Shown here: positions 1-7,675 of the stretch, piece after piece | Layout of the letters: each line of letters starts with the position of its first letter | Numbering within the stretch: the stretch's first letter is position 1 | Assembly (NCBI RefSeq): GCF_008868005.1 | Contig: NZ_WAAO01000002.1 | Location: 868,001-932,000, forward strand | DNA from: Microbacterium algeriense | GTDB lineage: Bacteria > Actinomycetota > Actinomycetes > Actinomycetales > Microbacteriaceae | DNA: 64,000 bases | Direction: 5' to 3' | Made by a program: the position numbers and the translations under genes | Notes under the pieces: generated by a model | The model's input: only the letters and a program-made list of their open reading frames with translations | What the model was told of the DNA's origin: nothing | Databases searched by the model: none

Positions 1-627
1 CCCTGTGCCCCCGGCCGAGCGGTACTCGTCGATGACGCGCCGCAGCACCGACGGCGGCTGGGCCACCGTGACGAGACCGTCGGCCCATTCTGCGGACCAG
101 GCTGCGGTCTCCGCGCTCACCGCCGTCGCGAACAACGGTAGCGGGGATGCGGGAAGACTCCAGATCCTGGCACGGTGCGCGCGGACCAGTCCGTCATGGC
201 TGACCTCCTCGCCGGCGAGCAGACGGCGGATGACGTCGACGCTCTCCGCCAGACGCTCGTTGCGCACGGCCTTGGCCGGCCATCCGTCGCCCGTCACATG
301 CTCGTTCATGGCCTCCCCGCTGCCCAGCGCCGCCCAGAACCGTCCGGGGAACATCTCCTCGAGCGTGGCGAAGGCCTGCGCGACCACGACGGGGTGGTAG
401 CGCTGCCCAGGGGCGTTGACCATTCCGATCGAGAACGTCGTGCGCGCGAGCGCCGCGGCGATCCAGCTCAGGGCGAAGCCCGACTCCCCCTGCTCCGGGA
501 GCCAGGGGGCGAGATGGTCCGAGCACATCGCCCCGTCGAAGCCGGCCTGCTCCGCCGCCGTGACGGCCTCCAGCAGTGCGCTCGGCGGGATCTGCTCATG
601 TGAGGCGTGGAATCCGATGAACACCAT
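1..627 (-). CDS. LLM-class (luciferase-like) flavin oxidoreductase, TIGR03885-like, 3' end outside window
   Basis: The reading frame is open from the ATG at 627 down to base 1, giving 209 codons with no stop, so the C-terminus lies outside the window. The N-terminus reads MVFIGFHASHEQ, typical of the TIGR03885 group of luciferase-fold oxidoreductases, followed by GFDGAMCSDHLAPW, an LLM-type strand that helps build the flavin or F420 pocket. Later motifs (PGRFWAALGSGEAMNEH, then WADGLVTVAQ) also fit a TIM-barrel LLM protein. The substrate is unknown and the cofactor could be F420 or FMN. The start lies inside the 3' end of the upstream sugar dehydrogenase gene (32-base overlap), so the two are probably co-transcribed. 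Confidence 0.8.
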   Translation of the reverse strand, partial: MVFIGFHASHEQIPPSALLEAVTAAEQAGFDGAMCSDHLAPWLPEQGESGFALSWIAAALARTTFSIGMVNAPGQRYHPVVVAQAFATLEEMFPGRFWAALGSGEAMNEHVTGDGWPAKAVRNERLAESVDVIRRLLAGEEVSHDGLVRAHRARIWSLPASPLPLFATAVSAETAAWSAEWADGLVTVAQPPSVLRRVIDEYRSAGGTG

Positions 628-1801
628 GCGCCGAGTCTGCCAACCGCGCTGCCGCTGCGGCAGTGGTTGACACGAGCGCCGCCGGGATGGCAGACGCGCT
701 TCCGTCCTCCCCGTCCGCGGTCGCACCGAGGGAGAGGCGGAGCACGCGGTCGTCCGCCGGCCGAGGGGTCCCCCGACCGTCCGTGTTGCCGGTGAGCACC
801 CACAGCGTGCCGTCGGGTGCGGCCACGACGTCCCGCAGCCGGCCGTAGGTGCCGCTGAGATGCTCGACGGACGAGGCGAGGTCATCCAGCGGCACCTCTC
901 GCAGCCGCTCGCCTCGGAGGTTCGCGAGGAAGAGATTGCCTCCAAGGATCGCGATTCCGCTCGGACTGGCCGCGGAGGGCGCCCACTGCTGCACGGGGTC
1001 GACGAACCCCGCCCTGTTCGCGCTGCCCTCCACCTGGGGCCAGCCGTAGTTCGCTCCGGGTTCGATCCGGTTCAGCTCGTCCCAGGTGTCCTGCCCGAAC
1101 TCGCTCGCATACATCGTCCCTTCGTCATCCCACGCGAGGCCCTGCGGATTGCGGTGACCGTAGCTGAAGACGGCAGAAGCCTCGAAGGGGTTGTCCGCCG
1201 GAATCGCGCCGCGGGGCGTGAGCCGGAGGATCTTGCCACCGAGCGACGTCAGATCCTGCGCGCTCTCCCGATCACCGGCGTCCCCGGTCGCGACGTAGAG
1301 CATCCCGTCGGGTCCGAAGGCGATGCGTCCGCCGTTGTGGTTCGTCCCGGCGGGGATACCGGAGAGGATCGTCTGGCCTGCACCGAGTTCGAGCGCGCCT
1401 GGCTCACCGGAGAGCGGGAAGCGCCGCACGCTGTTGCCGTCGTCTCCCGTGGAGTAGGCGTAGAGCAGGTCGTCGTGCACGGCGATGCCCAGCAAGCCGC
1501 CCTCCCCCCGTGCCTCCACGTCGCTGATCCGGGCGACCTCGCGCGATCCGGCGTCCGTCACCTCGAGGATCCGTGCGGTGTCGCGTTCGCTGATCAGCGC
1601 GACGCCGTCGTGGAAGGCGAGCGACCACGGGGTGACCAGATCCTCCGCGATCGTGACGATCTCACCGGCGGGAGACGGACTGACCTCCGTCGACGGGCGC
1701 GCCGAGGTGCTCGGTGACGGTGCCGGAGCGCACGAGACCGCGAGGAACGCCAGGAGGAGCGCGGTGAGGCCGCCGAACGCCCGTGTGCCCGTGATCCTCA
1801 T
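596..1801 (-). CDS. PQQ-dependent sugar (glucose/sorbosone) dehydrogenase family lipoprotein
   Basis: A 401-residue secreted beta-propeller of the soluble glucose/sorbosone dehydrogenase family, which oxidises sugars outside the membrane. The N-terminus is a lipoprotein signal (hydrophobic LTALLLAFLA, then the VSC lipobox at Cys24) followed by a Ser/Pro-rich linker. Family motifs are visible: GTNHNGGRIAFGPDGMLYV with the putative catalytic His, then GDAGDR, YGHRNPQGLAWD, and NYGWP. A longer frame extends upstream, but the ATG at 1801 is preferred because it has GAGGGAG before it and starts a proper signal peptide. Whether the protein really binds PQQ cannot be seen; several relatives are annotated only by homology. 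The 3' end overlaps the downstream LLM oxidoreductase gene. Confidence 0.88.
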   Translation of the reverse strand: MRITGTRAFGGLTALLLAFLAVSCAPAPSPSTSARPSTEVSPSPAGEIVTIAEDLVTPWSLAFHDGVALISERDTARILEVTDAGSREVARISDVEARGEGGLLGIAVHDDLLYAYSTGDDGNSVRRFPLSGEPGALELGAGQTILSGIPAGTNHNGGRIAFGPDGMLYVATGDAGDRESAQDLTSLGGKILRLTPRGAIPADNPFEASAVFSYGHRNPQGLAWDDEGTMYASEFGQDTWDELNRIEPGANYGWPQVEGSANRAGFVDPVQQWAPSAASPSGIAILGGNLFLANLRGERLREVPLDDLASSVEHLSGTYGRLRDVVAAPDGTLWVLTGNTDGRGTPRPADDRVLRLSLGATADGEDGSASAIPAALVSTTAAAAARLADSAHGVHRIPRLT

Positions 1802-1931
1802 CCGACTCCCTCGCCTTCTCCGCTCCGCTCGCCCCTTCCCTCTCGACCCTAGGCGCGGGGCACCTCTCAGAGAAGGCTCACAGTGGCGGACGCCCTCCGT
1901 CGATGTCCGAGGCCCCCCGTAGCCTCGACAC

Positions 1932-2357
1932 GTGCCGACCGAACGCCGCCTTCCGGGCCCCTGCCCGCTGTGCGGAAGCACCGCCGGCCGGCGCACGGAC
2001 GGCGCCTGGCACTGCGCACTGTGCGGATGGCGCTACGGAGACGCCCCGGACTCCGACCTGCCTCTCCCCCGCGTCGACGTCGTCTACTACATCCGCTTCG
2101 ACCAGCGCGTGAAGATCGGTACGAGCCGCCAACCGCGACGGCGTCTCGCCAGCATCCGCCATCAGGAACTGCTGGCTTTCGAACAGGGTGGCCGGTCGCT
2201 CGAGCAGCAGCGGCATCGCGAGTTCGCGGCGGTGCGGGAGGGCGGCGAGTGGTTCACTCTCAGCGACGACGTCCGGGCGCACATCGCCGTGCTCCAGCGG
2301 GCAGGCGATCCGTGGCAGCTCTACGCGCGGTGGCTGAGCACCGCGTTGCGGAGCTGA
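1932..2357 (+). CDS. GIY-YIG nuclease-like protein with N-terminal zinc ribbon
   Basis: A 141-residue protein starting at GTG. Residues about 11-34 hold two CxxC pairs (CPLC and CALC) forming a small zinc ribbon. Residues about 49-125 look like a GIY-YIG domain of the T5orf172/MUG113 type: VVYYIRFDQRVKIGTS, then RRRLASIRH, then an LEQQRHREF helix with the usual Glu/His/Arg pattern. Such domains cut or nick DNA, but many free-standing members have no assigned role. No partner methylase, transposase or restriction gene lies nearby. It is divergent from the sugar dehydrogenase gene across a 130-base gap. Confidence 0.75.
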   Translation: MPTERRLPGPCPLCGSTAGRRTDGAWHCALCGWRYGDAPDSDLPLPRVDVVYYIRFDQRVKIGTSRQPRRRLASIRHQELLAFEQGGRSLEQQRHREFAAVREGGEWFTLSDDVRAHIAVLQRAGDPWQLYARWLSTALRS

Positions 2358-2471
2358 CGTCCGCCGAGCTAGCACGACCGCCGCACGCAGGCCAGGGGGT
2401 GCAGAACCCGGCCGGCGGATCGGAGGATGGCCGTCACGGACGCGCACAGCGTCGAGACGAGAGGAGACGAC

Positions 2472-2654
2472 ATGTCCGGACGCGATGACATCCCCCAGGC
2501 GCCTGACGGCATCAGTGGCGAGGACGCGCTGCAGGGAGACGGCAGCGGCGACCCGAACAAGGATCGGGAGTTCCTGCAGGATCTTCCTCCCGCTCAGGTC
2601 GACCCCGAGCAGTCCGACGGCGAGGCGAGCGAGGGTCCCTACGCCGAGGAGTAG
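2472..2654 (+). CDS. small acidic hypothetical protein (60 aa)
   Basis: A short, strongly acidic polypeptide starting MSGRDDIPQAP, rich in Asp, Glu, Gly and Pro and probably disordered. I recognise no domain. The ATG at 2472 is chosen over an upstream in-frame start because GAGGAG lies just before it. The gene stops 12 bases before a strong two-way hairpin terminator, as expected of a real transcription unit. Codon use is GC-rich like the neighbours. Function unknown. Confidence 0.6.
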   Translation: MSGRDDIPQAPDGISGEDALQGDGSGDPNKDREFLQDLPPAQVDPEQSDGEASEGPYAEE

Positions 2655-2666
2655 CCGGAGCACACG

Positions 2667-2700
2667 CGAAGGGCGGCCATCCGAGGATGGCCGCCCTTCG
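2667..2700. terminator. bidirectional hairpin terminator
   Basis: A perfect 14-base inverted repeat (2667-2680 with 2687-2700) closes a 6-base loop. It lies between the 60-aa gene on the plus strand and the SPW gene on the minus strand and could stop both transcripts. Confidence 0.85.
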
Positions 2701-2712
2701 TCGTCCGAGCCG

Positions 2713-3099
2713 TCAGGCGGTCGCCGCGACCGGACGCGTGCGCGCCGGCTGCGGCTGCGAGAAGAGCACGACGACGATCACCGTGGCTCCGACCACGACG
2801 TGGGGCAGCCACACGTTGAGGGCTTCGCCCGCGAACCCGAAGATCCACGGGGACAGCGCGAGGAACAGGCTGGCGACGATGTCGAACACCAGGTGGACGG
2901 GCATCGGGATGAAGCCGAAGGGGCCCCATTCGTACTTCGTGAACAGGCTGTAGACGATCAGCCCGACACCGAGCACGATCGGGATGACGACGGCGGCGCC
3001 GCCGACGCTCGCGAAGCCGAACAGCCAGGGTGCAGCGATCAGGGCGATGCCCACGATGTAGTCGAGGACTCCGTGGACCTTGGTGGGGATGAAGCGCAT
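2713..3099 (-). CDS. SPW repeat-containing membrane protein
   Basis: A 128-residue integral membrane protein with four predicted membrane segments in two similar halves. Each half carries the family signature of a proline-tryptophan pair in a hydrophobic stretch: AAPWLFGFAS in the first half and LSPWIFGFAG in the second. This is the SPW family, common in soil bacteria and of unknown function. AAGGAGGAATC precedes the ATG at 3099. It is convergent with the 60-aa acidic protein and shares its terminator. Confidence 0.85.
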   Translation of the reverse strand: MRFIPTKVHGVLDYIVGIALIAAPWLFGFASVGGAAVVIPIVLGVGLIVYSLFTKYEWGPFGFIPMPVHLVFDIVASLFLALSPWIFGFAGEALNVWLPHVVVGATVIVVVLFSQPQPARTRPVAATA

Positions 3100-3170
3100 G
3101 ATTCCTCCTTGTGTGGCGCCGCGGAACGCGACTCACCACTCGTTCGCAGCCCTCCCCCGATCGGATTGCC

Positions 3171-3755
3171 TCAGCGCGCGACAGTCCATCCGTAGCGCCG
3201 TCCGAGAGCCGCGCTGACCCGGTCGTAGCGGCGCCGATCCAGCACCGCGGCCTCCCGACGCAGGCCCCGCTCGTGCACGCTGTACAGCTGCTCGATGTCG
3301 ACCCACGACTCGCGGCCCTGCGAGTCCCACCCGCCGGTACCGATCGAGAGGTAGTCCCGCTCTCCGTCGTGCGGCTTGCTGGTCATGCGCACCGCGTACA
3401 CGCGGTCGGCGGACTGCCGCCCGATCACCAGGACCGGTCGGTCCTTGCCGCGTCCGTCGTCCTCCTCGTAGGGGACCCAGGTCCATACGATCTCACCGGC
3501 GTCGGGAGCGCCGTCTCGCTGCGGTGCGTACGCGACGGCGAGGTCGCCGATCCGATCCGGATCGATGCGGAGCGTCTCCGTGCCCCTCGCGCGTCCGCGA
3601 TCGGCTCCCCCGCCGGCGGGTGCGGTTCTCTCCGCAGACGGCCGCAGACGCGCGTCCGGGCGCCTCGGAGCTGATGTCCGAGACGCCCGGCCGGATCCCA
3701 CCGCCTTGAGCAGGAGGTCCGCGAGTGCTGTCAGGATGCCGTTGGTCTTGCTCAC
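3171..3755 (-). CDS. PemK/MazF-family toxin-like protein
   Basis: A 194-residue protein. Residues 1-65 are a basic, low-complexity extension. From about residue 80 the MazF/PemK fold is recognisable: GEIVWTWVPYEEDDG, then KDRPVLVIGRQ, which carries the conserved Arg and strand of the RNA-cleaving barrel, then a central strand and DRRRYDRVSAALGR at the C-terminus. Classical members cleave mRNA and are held by a small antitoxin encoded directly upstream. No antitoxin-sized frame lies between this gene and amtB, so it is either an orphan or has a non-toxin role, as for the chromosomal actinobacterial forms with this long N-terminal extension. Confidence 0.75.
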   Translation of the reverse strand: MSKTNGILTALADLLLKAVGSGRASRTSAPRRPDARLRPSAERTAPAGGGADRGRARGTETLRIDPDRIGDLAVAYAPQRDGAPDAGEIVWTWVPYEEDDGRGKDRPVLVIGRQSADRVYAVRMTSKPHDGERDYLSIGTGGWDSQGRESWVDIEQLYSVHERGLRREAAVLDRRRYDRVSAALGRRYGWTVAR

Positions 3756-3775
3756 ACGGTCACCCTATGCGCAGA

Positions 3776-5014
3776 TCACGCGTCTGCGAGTGCGTAGCCC
3801 TCCTCGCCATGCACGACCTGGTCGACACCCGCGATCTCGTCCTCGTTCGTGATGCGGAAGCCGATCGTCTTCTGGATGGCGAAGCCGATGATGAAGGCCA
3901 CGACGAAGGAGTAGATCAGCACACCCAGCGCGGCGATGAGCTGCACCGCGAGCTGGCGGGCGTCCCCACCGACGAACAGTCCGGTCCCCGTGGCGAAGAA
4001 GCCGAGGTACAGGGTTCCGATGAGACCACCGACGAGGTGGATGCCGACGACGTCGAGCGAGTCGTCGAAGCCGAACCGGAACTTCAGCTCGACGGCCAGG
4101 GCGCAGACGATGCCGGCGACCGCACCGAGCAGCAGCGACCAGCCCGGGGTGAGGTTGGCGCATGCCGGGGTGATGGCGACCAGACCGGCGACCGCACCCG
4201 AGGCGGCACCGACCGAGGTCGCCTTGCCGTCCTTGATCCGCTCGATGAGGATCCAACCGAGGATCGCGGCGGCCGTGGCGCCGAGCGTGTTGAGTCCGAT
4301 GAGTCCGACGCCGCCCATGTCCTCCGCGAGCCACTCCGCTCCGGCGTTGAAGCCGAACCAGCCGAACCACAGCAGCGCTGCGCCCAGCAGGGTCAGCGGG
4401 ACGTTGTGGGGCTTGAGGATGCCCTTCTGGAAGCCGATGCGCTTGCCGAGGACCAGCGCGAGGGCCAGGGCTGCGGCTCCGGCGTTGATGTGCACCGCGG
4501 TACCGCCGGCGTAGTCGATCACGCCGATGCCGCTGTCCTCGCCGAACAACGTGGTGCCGAGGTTCATGATCCACCCTCCGCCCCACACCCACGCGGCCAC
4601 AGGGAAGTAGCCGATGGTCGCGAAGATGCCGGCGAAGATCAGCCAGCTGCCGAACTTCGCGCGGTCGGCGATGGCGCCGGAGATCAGGGCGACGGTGATG
4701 ATCGCGAAGGTGGCGCCGTAGGCGACGCCGAGCAGAGCGACGTTCGAGCCCTCACCGGCGGCCAGGTTCGACAGGCCGAAGTCGGCGAACGGGTTCCCCG
4801 CGAAGGCGGTGGGGCTGTCGACCGCGCTCATCGAGAAGCCGAAGAGAATCCACAGCACAGCGACGAGGCCGATCGAGCCGAAGCTCATCATCATCATGCT
4901 GACGACGCTCTTCGCCTTGACGAGTCCGCCGTAGAAGAAGGCGACGCCGGGCGTCATGAGCAGCACCAGCGCTGTCGCGGTGATCGCCCACGAGATGTTG
5001 CCGGGAGCATCCAT
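3776..5014 (-). CDS. amtB: ammonium transporter AmtB/Amt
   Basis: A 412-residue polytopic Amt/Rh-family channel for ammonium uptake, close to the usual family length, with about 11 membrane segments. Hallmarks include AFFYGGLVKAKSVVSMMMMS, a WVWGGGWIMNLG segment, DYAGGTAVHINAG with a pore histidine, and GVDDSL/DVVGIHLVGGLIG-type residues near the second pore histidine (VVGIHLVGG). The acidic C-terminal tail is the region that docks PII proteins in relatives, but no glnK lies beside it here. GAGG precedes the ATG at 5014. A GlnR-type operator at 5066-5103 lies just upstream, which suggests nitrogen-limitation control. Confidence 0.95.
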   Translation of the reverse strand: MDAPGNISWAITATALVLLMTPGVAFFYGGLVKAKSVVSMMMMSFGSIGLVAVLWILFGFSMSAVDSPTAFAGNPFADFGLSNLAAGEGSNVALLGVAYGATFAIITVALISGAIADRAKFGSWLIFAGIFATIGYFPVAAWVWGGGWIMNLGTTLFGEDSGIGVIDYAGGTAVHINAGAAALALALVLGKRIGFQKGILKPHNVPLTLLGAALLWFGWFGFNAGAEWLAEDMGGVGLIGLNTLGATAAAILGWILIERIKDGKATSVGAASGAVAGLVAITPACANLTPGWSLLLGAVAGIVCALAVELKFRFGFDDSLDVVGIHLVGGLIGTLYLGFFATGTGLFVGGDARQLAVQLIAALGVLIYSFVVAFIIGFAIQKTIGFRITNEDEIAGVDQVVHGEEGYALADA

Positions 5015-5065
5015 AGGAAAACCTCACATCCGAAGTAATTGAGAGCTTCAGTGTGACGACGCGCC

Positions 5066-5103
5066 GTTTCACGGATGCGTGAGGTTTGTTTCCCCGGCGT
5101 TAC
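5066..5103 (-). promoter_or_regulatory. putative GlnR operator upstream of amtB
   Basis: Read on the minus strand, the site is GTAAC-n6-GAAAC-n6-CACGC-n6-GAAAC. This matches the actinobacterial GlnR box (GTnAC-n6-GAAAC repeated) with exact 6-base spacing. Three of four half-elements are perfect and only the third diverges. It lies about 50-90 bases upstream of the amtB start. A second copy with the same layout precedes glnA. The consensus is known; binding is inferred. Confidence 0.75.
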
Positions 5104-5148
5104 AGCGTGGCTCCGGGTGTGAACATCGCGTTACGCGGGACTGCGGGC

Positions 5149-6186
5149 TTACGCAGAATGCGTGAGGGCGTTGAGCCGGGAGATGGCGCGAAGGTACTTC
5201 TTGCGGTATCCGCCGGCGAGCATCTCCTCGGAGAACACGCCGTCGAGACCGAGCCCGGTCGCCAGGATCGGCAGCTGCGCGTCGTAGACCCGGTCGACGA
5301 ACGCCACGAAGCGCAGCGCCTCGGACTGATCGGTCAGTTGACGGACATCGCGCAGACCGACGCGGTGGATGCCGTCGATGAGACGGATGTACCGGGAAGG
5401 GTGCACCTGCGCGAGGTGACGGATGAGGTCGTCGAACCGGTCGTCCGACACCGCCCCCTCTGCGGAGGCCTCCGCGATCCCGGTCGCATACGCCTCATCG
5501 TCGAGCGTCACCGCGTGACCGTCGATGGCGCGCTGGCGGAAGTCGACGCCGTCGATGCGGAGCGTCTGGAAGCTGTCGGACATGGCGTGGATCTCGCGGA
5601 GGAAGTCTTGGGCGGCGAAGCGCCCCTCGCCGAGGGCGTTCGGCGGTGTGTTCGAGGTCGCGGCCAGGCGCGTGCCGGTGGGGACGAGTTCGCCGAGGAG
5701 TCGTGTCATCACCATGGTGTCACCCGGGTCGTCGAGCTCGAACTCGTCGATGCAGAGCAGATCGGCCCCCTTCAGGAGGTCGACCGTGTTCTTGTACCCG
5801 AGTGCACCAACGAGAGCCGTGTACTCGATGAACGACCCGAAGTACTTCCGGCGTGCGGGCATGGCGTGGTAGATCGAGGCGAGCAGGTGGGTCTTGCCGA
5901 CGCCGAATCCGCCGTCGAGGTAGACGCCCGGCTTGAGCTCCGGCTCCTTCTTGGCCCGGCTGAACAGACCGCCGCGCTTGGCGGGAGTGCCGCGCCCGGC
6001 GAAGCGCATGAGCGTCTGCTTCGCATCCTCCTGGGACGGGTACGCGGGGTCGACCCGATAGCTCTCGAAGGTCGCGGAGTCGAACTGCGGCGGCGGCACC
6101 AGGCTCGCCAGCATCTCGGGTCCGCTGACGGTCGGCTGGCGCTCGGTGAGGTGCACGATTCCGGTGCGGCTGGTCGGGTCGGTCAT
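5149..6186 (-). CDS. zapE: ZapE/AFG1-family ATPase
   Basis: A 345-residue P-loop ATPase of the ZapE (AFG1-like) family. Walker A is GGFGVGKTH and Walker B is [11 protein letters not shown], followed by the sensor-type strand [10 protein letters not shown]. In Escherichia coli ZapE associates with the division ring, and the mitochondrial AFG1/LACE1 homologues act in protein quality control; the role in Actinobacteria is less clear. The ATG at 6186 is preferred over a GTG one codon upstream because AGGA is better spaced from it. The gene is divergent from the sulfurtransferase. Confidence 0.88.
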   Translation of the reverse strand: MTDPTSRTGIVHLTERQPTVSGPEMLASLVPPPQFDSATFESYRVDPAYPSQEDAKQTLMRFAGRGTPAKRGGLFSRAKKEPELKPGVYLDGGFGVGKTHLLASIYHAMPARRKYFGSFIEYTALVGALGYKNTVDLLKGADLLCIDEFELDDPGDTMVMTRLLGELVPTGTRLAATSNTPPNALGEGRFAAQDFLREIHAMSDSFQTLRIDGVDFRQRAIDGHAVTLDDEAYATGIAEASAEGAVSDDRFDDLIRHLAQVHPSRYIRLIDGIHRVGLRDVRQLTDQSEALRFVAFVDRVYDAQLPILATGLGLDGVFSEEMLAGGYRKKYLRAISRLNALTHSA

Positions 6187-6331
6187 CACGGTCCTGGATC
6201 GGGTGCCGGCCTGTGTCGAAGTCTTACGAATCGGGCGCAGGGGGCTCAGCGGGGATCTATCGTCGAAGGGGACGGATCAACACTACGCCGTCCGCACCCG
6301 CCCCTTCGCCCGCGCAATGCTTGGAGATCCC

Positions 6332-7225
6332 ATGGCCGTCGAGTTCGATTCCTCCTCCCCGAAGTTCGCCGAGTACGCCGAGCCCGGCCGGCTCGTCACG
6401 ACGGAGTGGCTCGCCGAACGACTGGGCACGCCGGGGCTGGTGGTCGTGGAATCCGACGAGGACGTGCTGCTGTACGAGACCGGGCACATCCCTGGCGCGG
6501 TCAAGGTGGACTGGCACACCGAGCTCAACGACCCCGTGGTGCGCGACTACGTCGACGGCGAAGGCTTCGCCGCACTGCTCAGCCGGAAGGGCATCGCCCG
6601 CGACGACACCGTGGTGATCTACGGCGACAAGAACAACTGGTGGGCCGCATACGCGCTGTGGGTCTTCTCCCTCTTCGGTCACGAAGACGTCCGTCTCCTG
6701 GACGGCGGCCGCGACCGCTGGATCGCCGAAGGCCGCGAGCTGACCCGCGAACCCGCGAACCGACCCGCGACCGAGTACCCGGTCGTCGAACGCGACGATG
6801 CGGCCATCCGCGCCTACAAGGAGGATGTGCTCGCGCACATCGGCAGCCCTCTGATCGACGTGCGCTCCCCCGAGGAGTACAGCGGAGAGCGCACCACCGC
6901 TCCTGCGTACCCCGAGGAGGGCACGCTGCGCGCCGGACACATCCCCACCGCGCAGAGCGTGCCGTGGGCGAAGGCCGTCGCCGAGGACGGCGGCTTCAAG
7001 ACCCGCGCCGAGCTCGATGCCATCTACCGCGACGGCGCCGGACTCCGGGACGGCGACGACGTGGTGGCGTACTGCCGGATCGGTGAGCGCTCGAGCCACA
7101 CCTGGTTCGTGCTCAAGCACCTCCTGGGGTTCGAGAACGTGCGCAACTACGACGGCTCCTGGACCGAGTGGGGCAGCGCTGTGCGCGTGCCCATCGTGAC
7201 GGGGACAGAGCCCGGCTCCGTCTGA
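6332..7225 (+). CDS. sseA: thiosulfate/3-mercaptopyruvate sulfurtransferase (tandem rhodanese)
   Basis: A 297-residue protein of two rhodanese domains, the usual size for thiosulfate sulfurtransferases. The inactive N-terminal domain (about 1-140) contains [18 protein letters not shown]. The C-terminal domain carries [13 protein letters not shown] and the active loop CRIGERS with catalytic Cys248. It transfers sulfane sulfur from thiosulfate or mercaptopyruvate to acceptors. Longer in-frame extensions exist, but the ATG at 6332 has GGAG five bases upstream. SufE follows 18 bases after the stop, a pairing common in Actinobacteria that suggests a joint role in sulfur mobilisation. Confidence 0.92.
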   Translation: MAVEFDSSSPKFAEYAEPGRLVTTEWLAERLGTPGLVVVESDEDVLLYETGHIPGAVKVDWHTELNDPVVRDYVDGEGFAALLSRKGIARDDTVVIYGDKNNWWAAYALWVFSLFGHEDVRLLDGGRDRWIAEGRELTREPANRPATEYPVVERDDAAIRAYKEDVLAHIGSPLIDVRSPEEYSGERTTAPAYPEEGTLRAGHIPTAQSVPWAKAVAEDGGFKTRAELDAIYRDGAGLRDGDDVVAYCRIGERSSHTWFVLKHLLGFENVRNYDGSWTEWGSAVRVPIVTGTEPGSV

Positions 7226-7243
7226 CGTGTGACAATGACAGGG

Positions 7244-7675
7244 ATGAGCACGAGCGACGTTCCTGAGACCCTGGCGGAGATCCGCGACAGCTTCCTGGAG
7301 ACCCCGGAGGCCGATCGACTCCTGCTGCTGCTCGAGTTCTCGGATGAGCTGCCCCCGGTGTCCGACGACGTCGCGAGCCATCCAGAGATGTACGAGCGGG
7401 TCGCCGAGTGCCAGTCTCCTGTGTACATCCATGTCGAGGTGGACGACGGCATCGTCACGATGCACGCGACCGCGCCTCCGGAGGCGCCGACGACGAGGGG
7501 CTTCGCGAGCATCCTGGTGCAGGGCATCACGGGTCTCACTGTCGACGAGGTCCTCGCGATCCCGGAGGACTACCCGCAGTCGATCGGGCTCACCAAGGCG
7601 GTATCGCCCCTGCGGATCGGCGGCATGACGGGGATGCTCATGCGCGCGAAGAACCAGGTCAGGAAGAAGAGCTGA
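7244..7675 (+). CDS. sufE: SufE-family cysteine desulfurase accessory protein
   Basis: A 143-residue SufE-like protein. Residues 1-35 (LAEIRDSFLETPEADRLLLLLEF) form the family's first helix. Cys56 in ECQSPVYI is the conserved sulfur-accepting cysteine, and the later GFASILVQGITGLTVDEVLAIP segment is also typical. SufE takes sulfur from a cysteine desulfurase and passes it on for Fe-S cluster assembly. An upstream in-frame GTG exists, but family alignment favours the ATG at 7244. It is the second gene of a pair with the sulfurtransferase. Its last 17 bases overlap the convergent hydrolase gene. Confidence 0.9.
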   Translation: MSTSDVPETLAEIRDSFLETPEADRLLLLLEFSDELPPVSDDVASHPEMYERVAECQSPVYIHVEVDDGIVTMHATAPPEAPTTRGFASILVQGITGLTVDEVLAIPEDYPQSIGLTKAVSPLRIGGMTGMLMRAKNQVRKKS

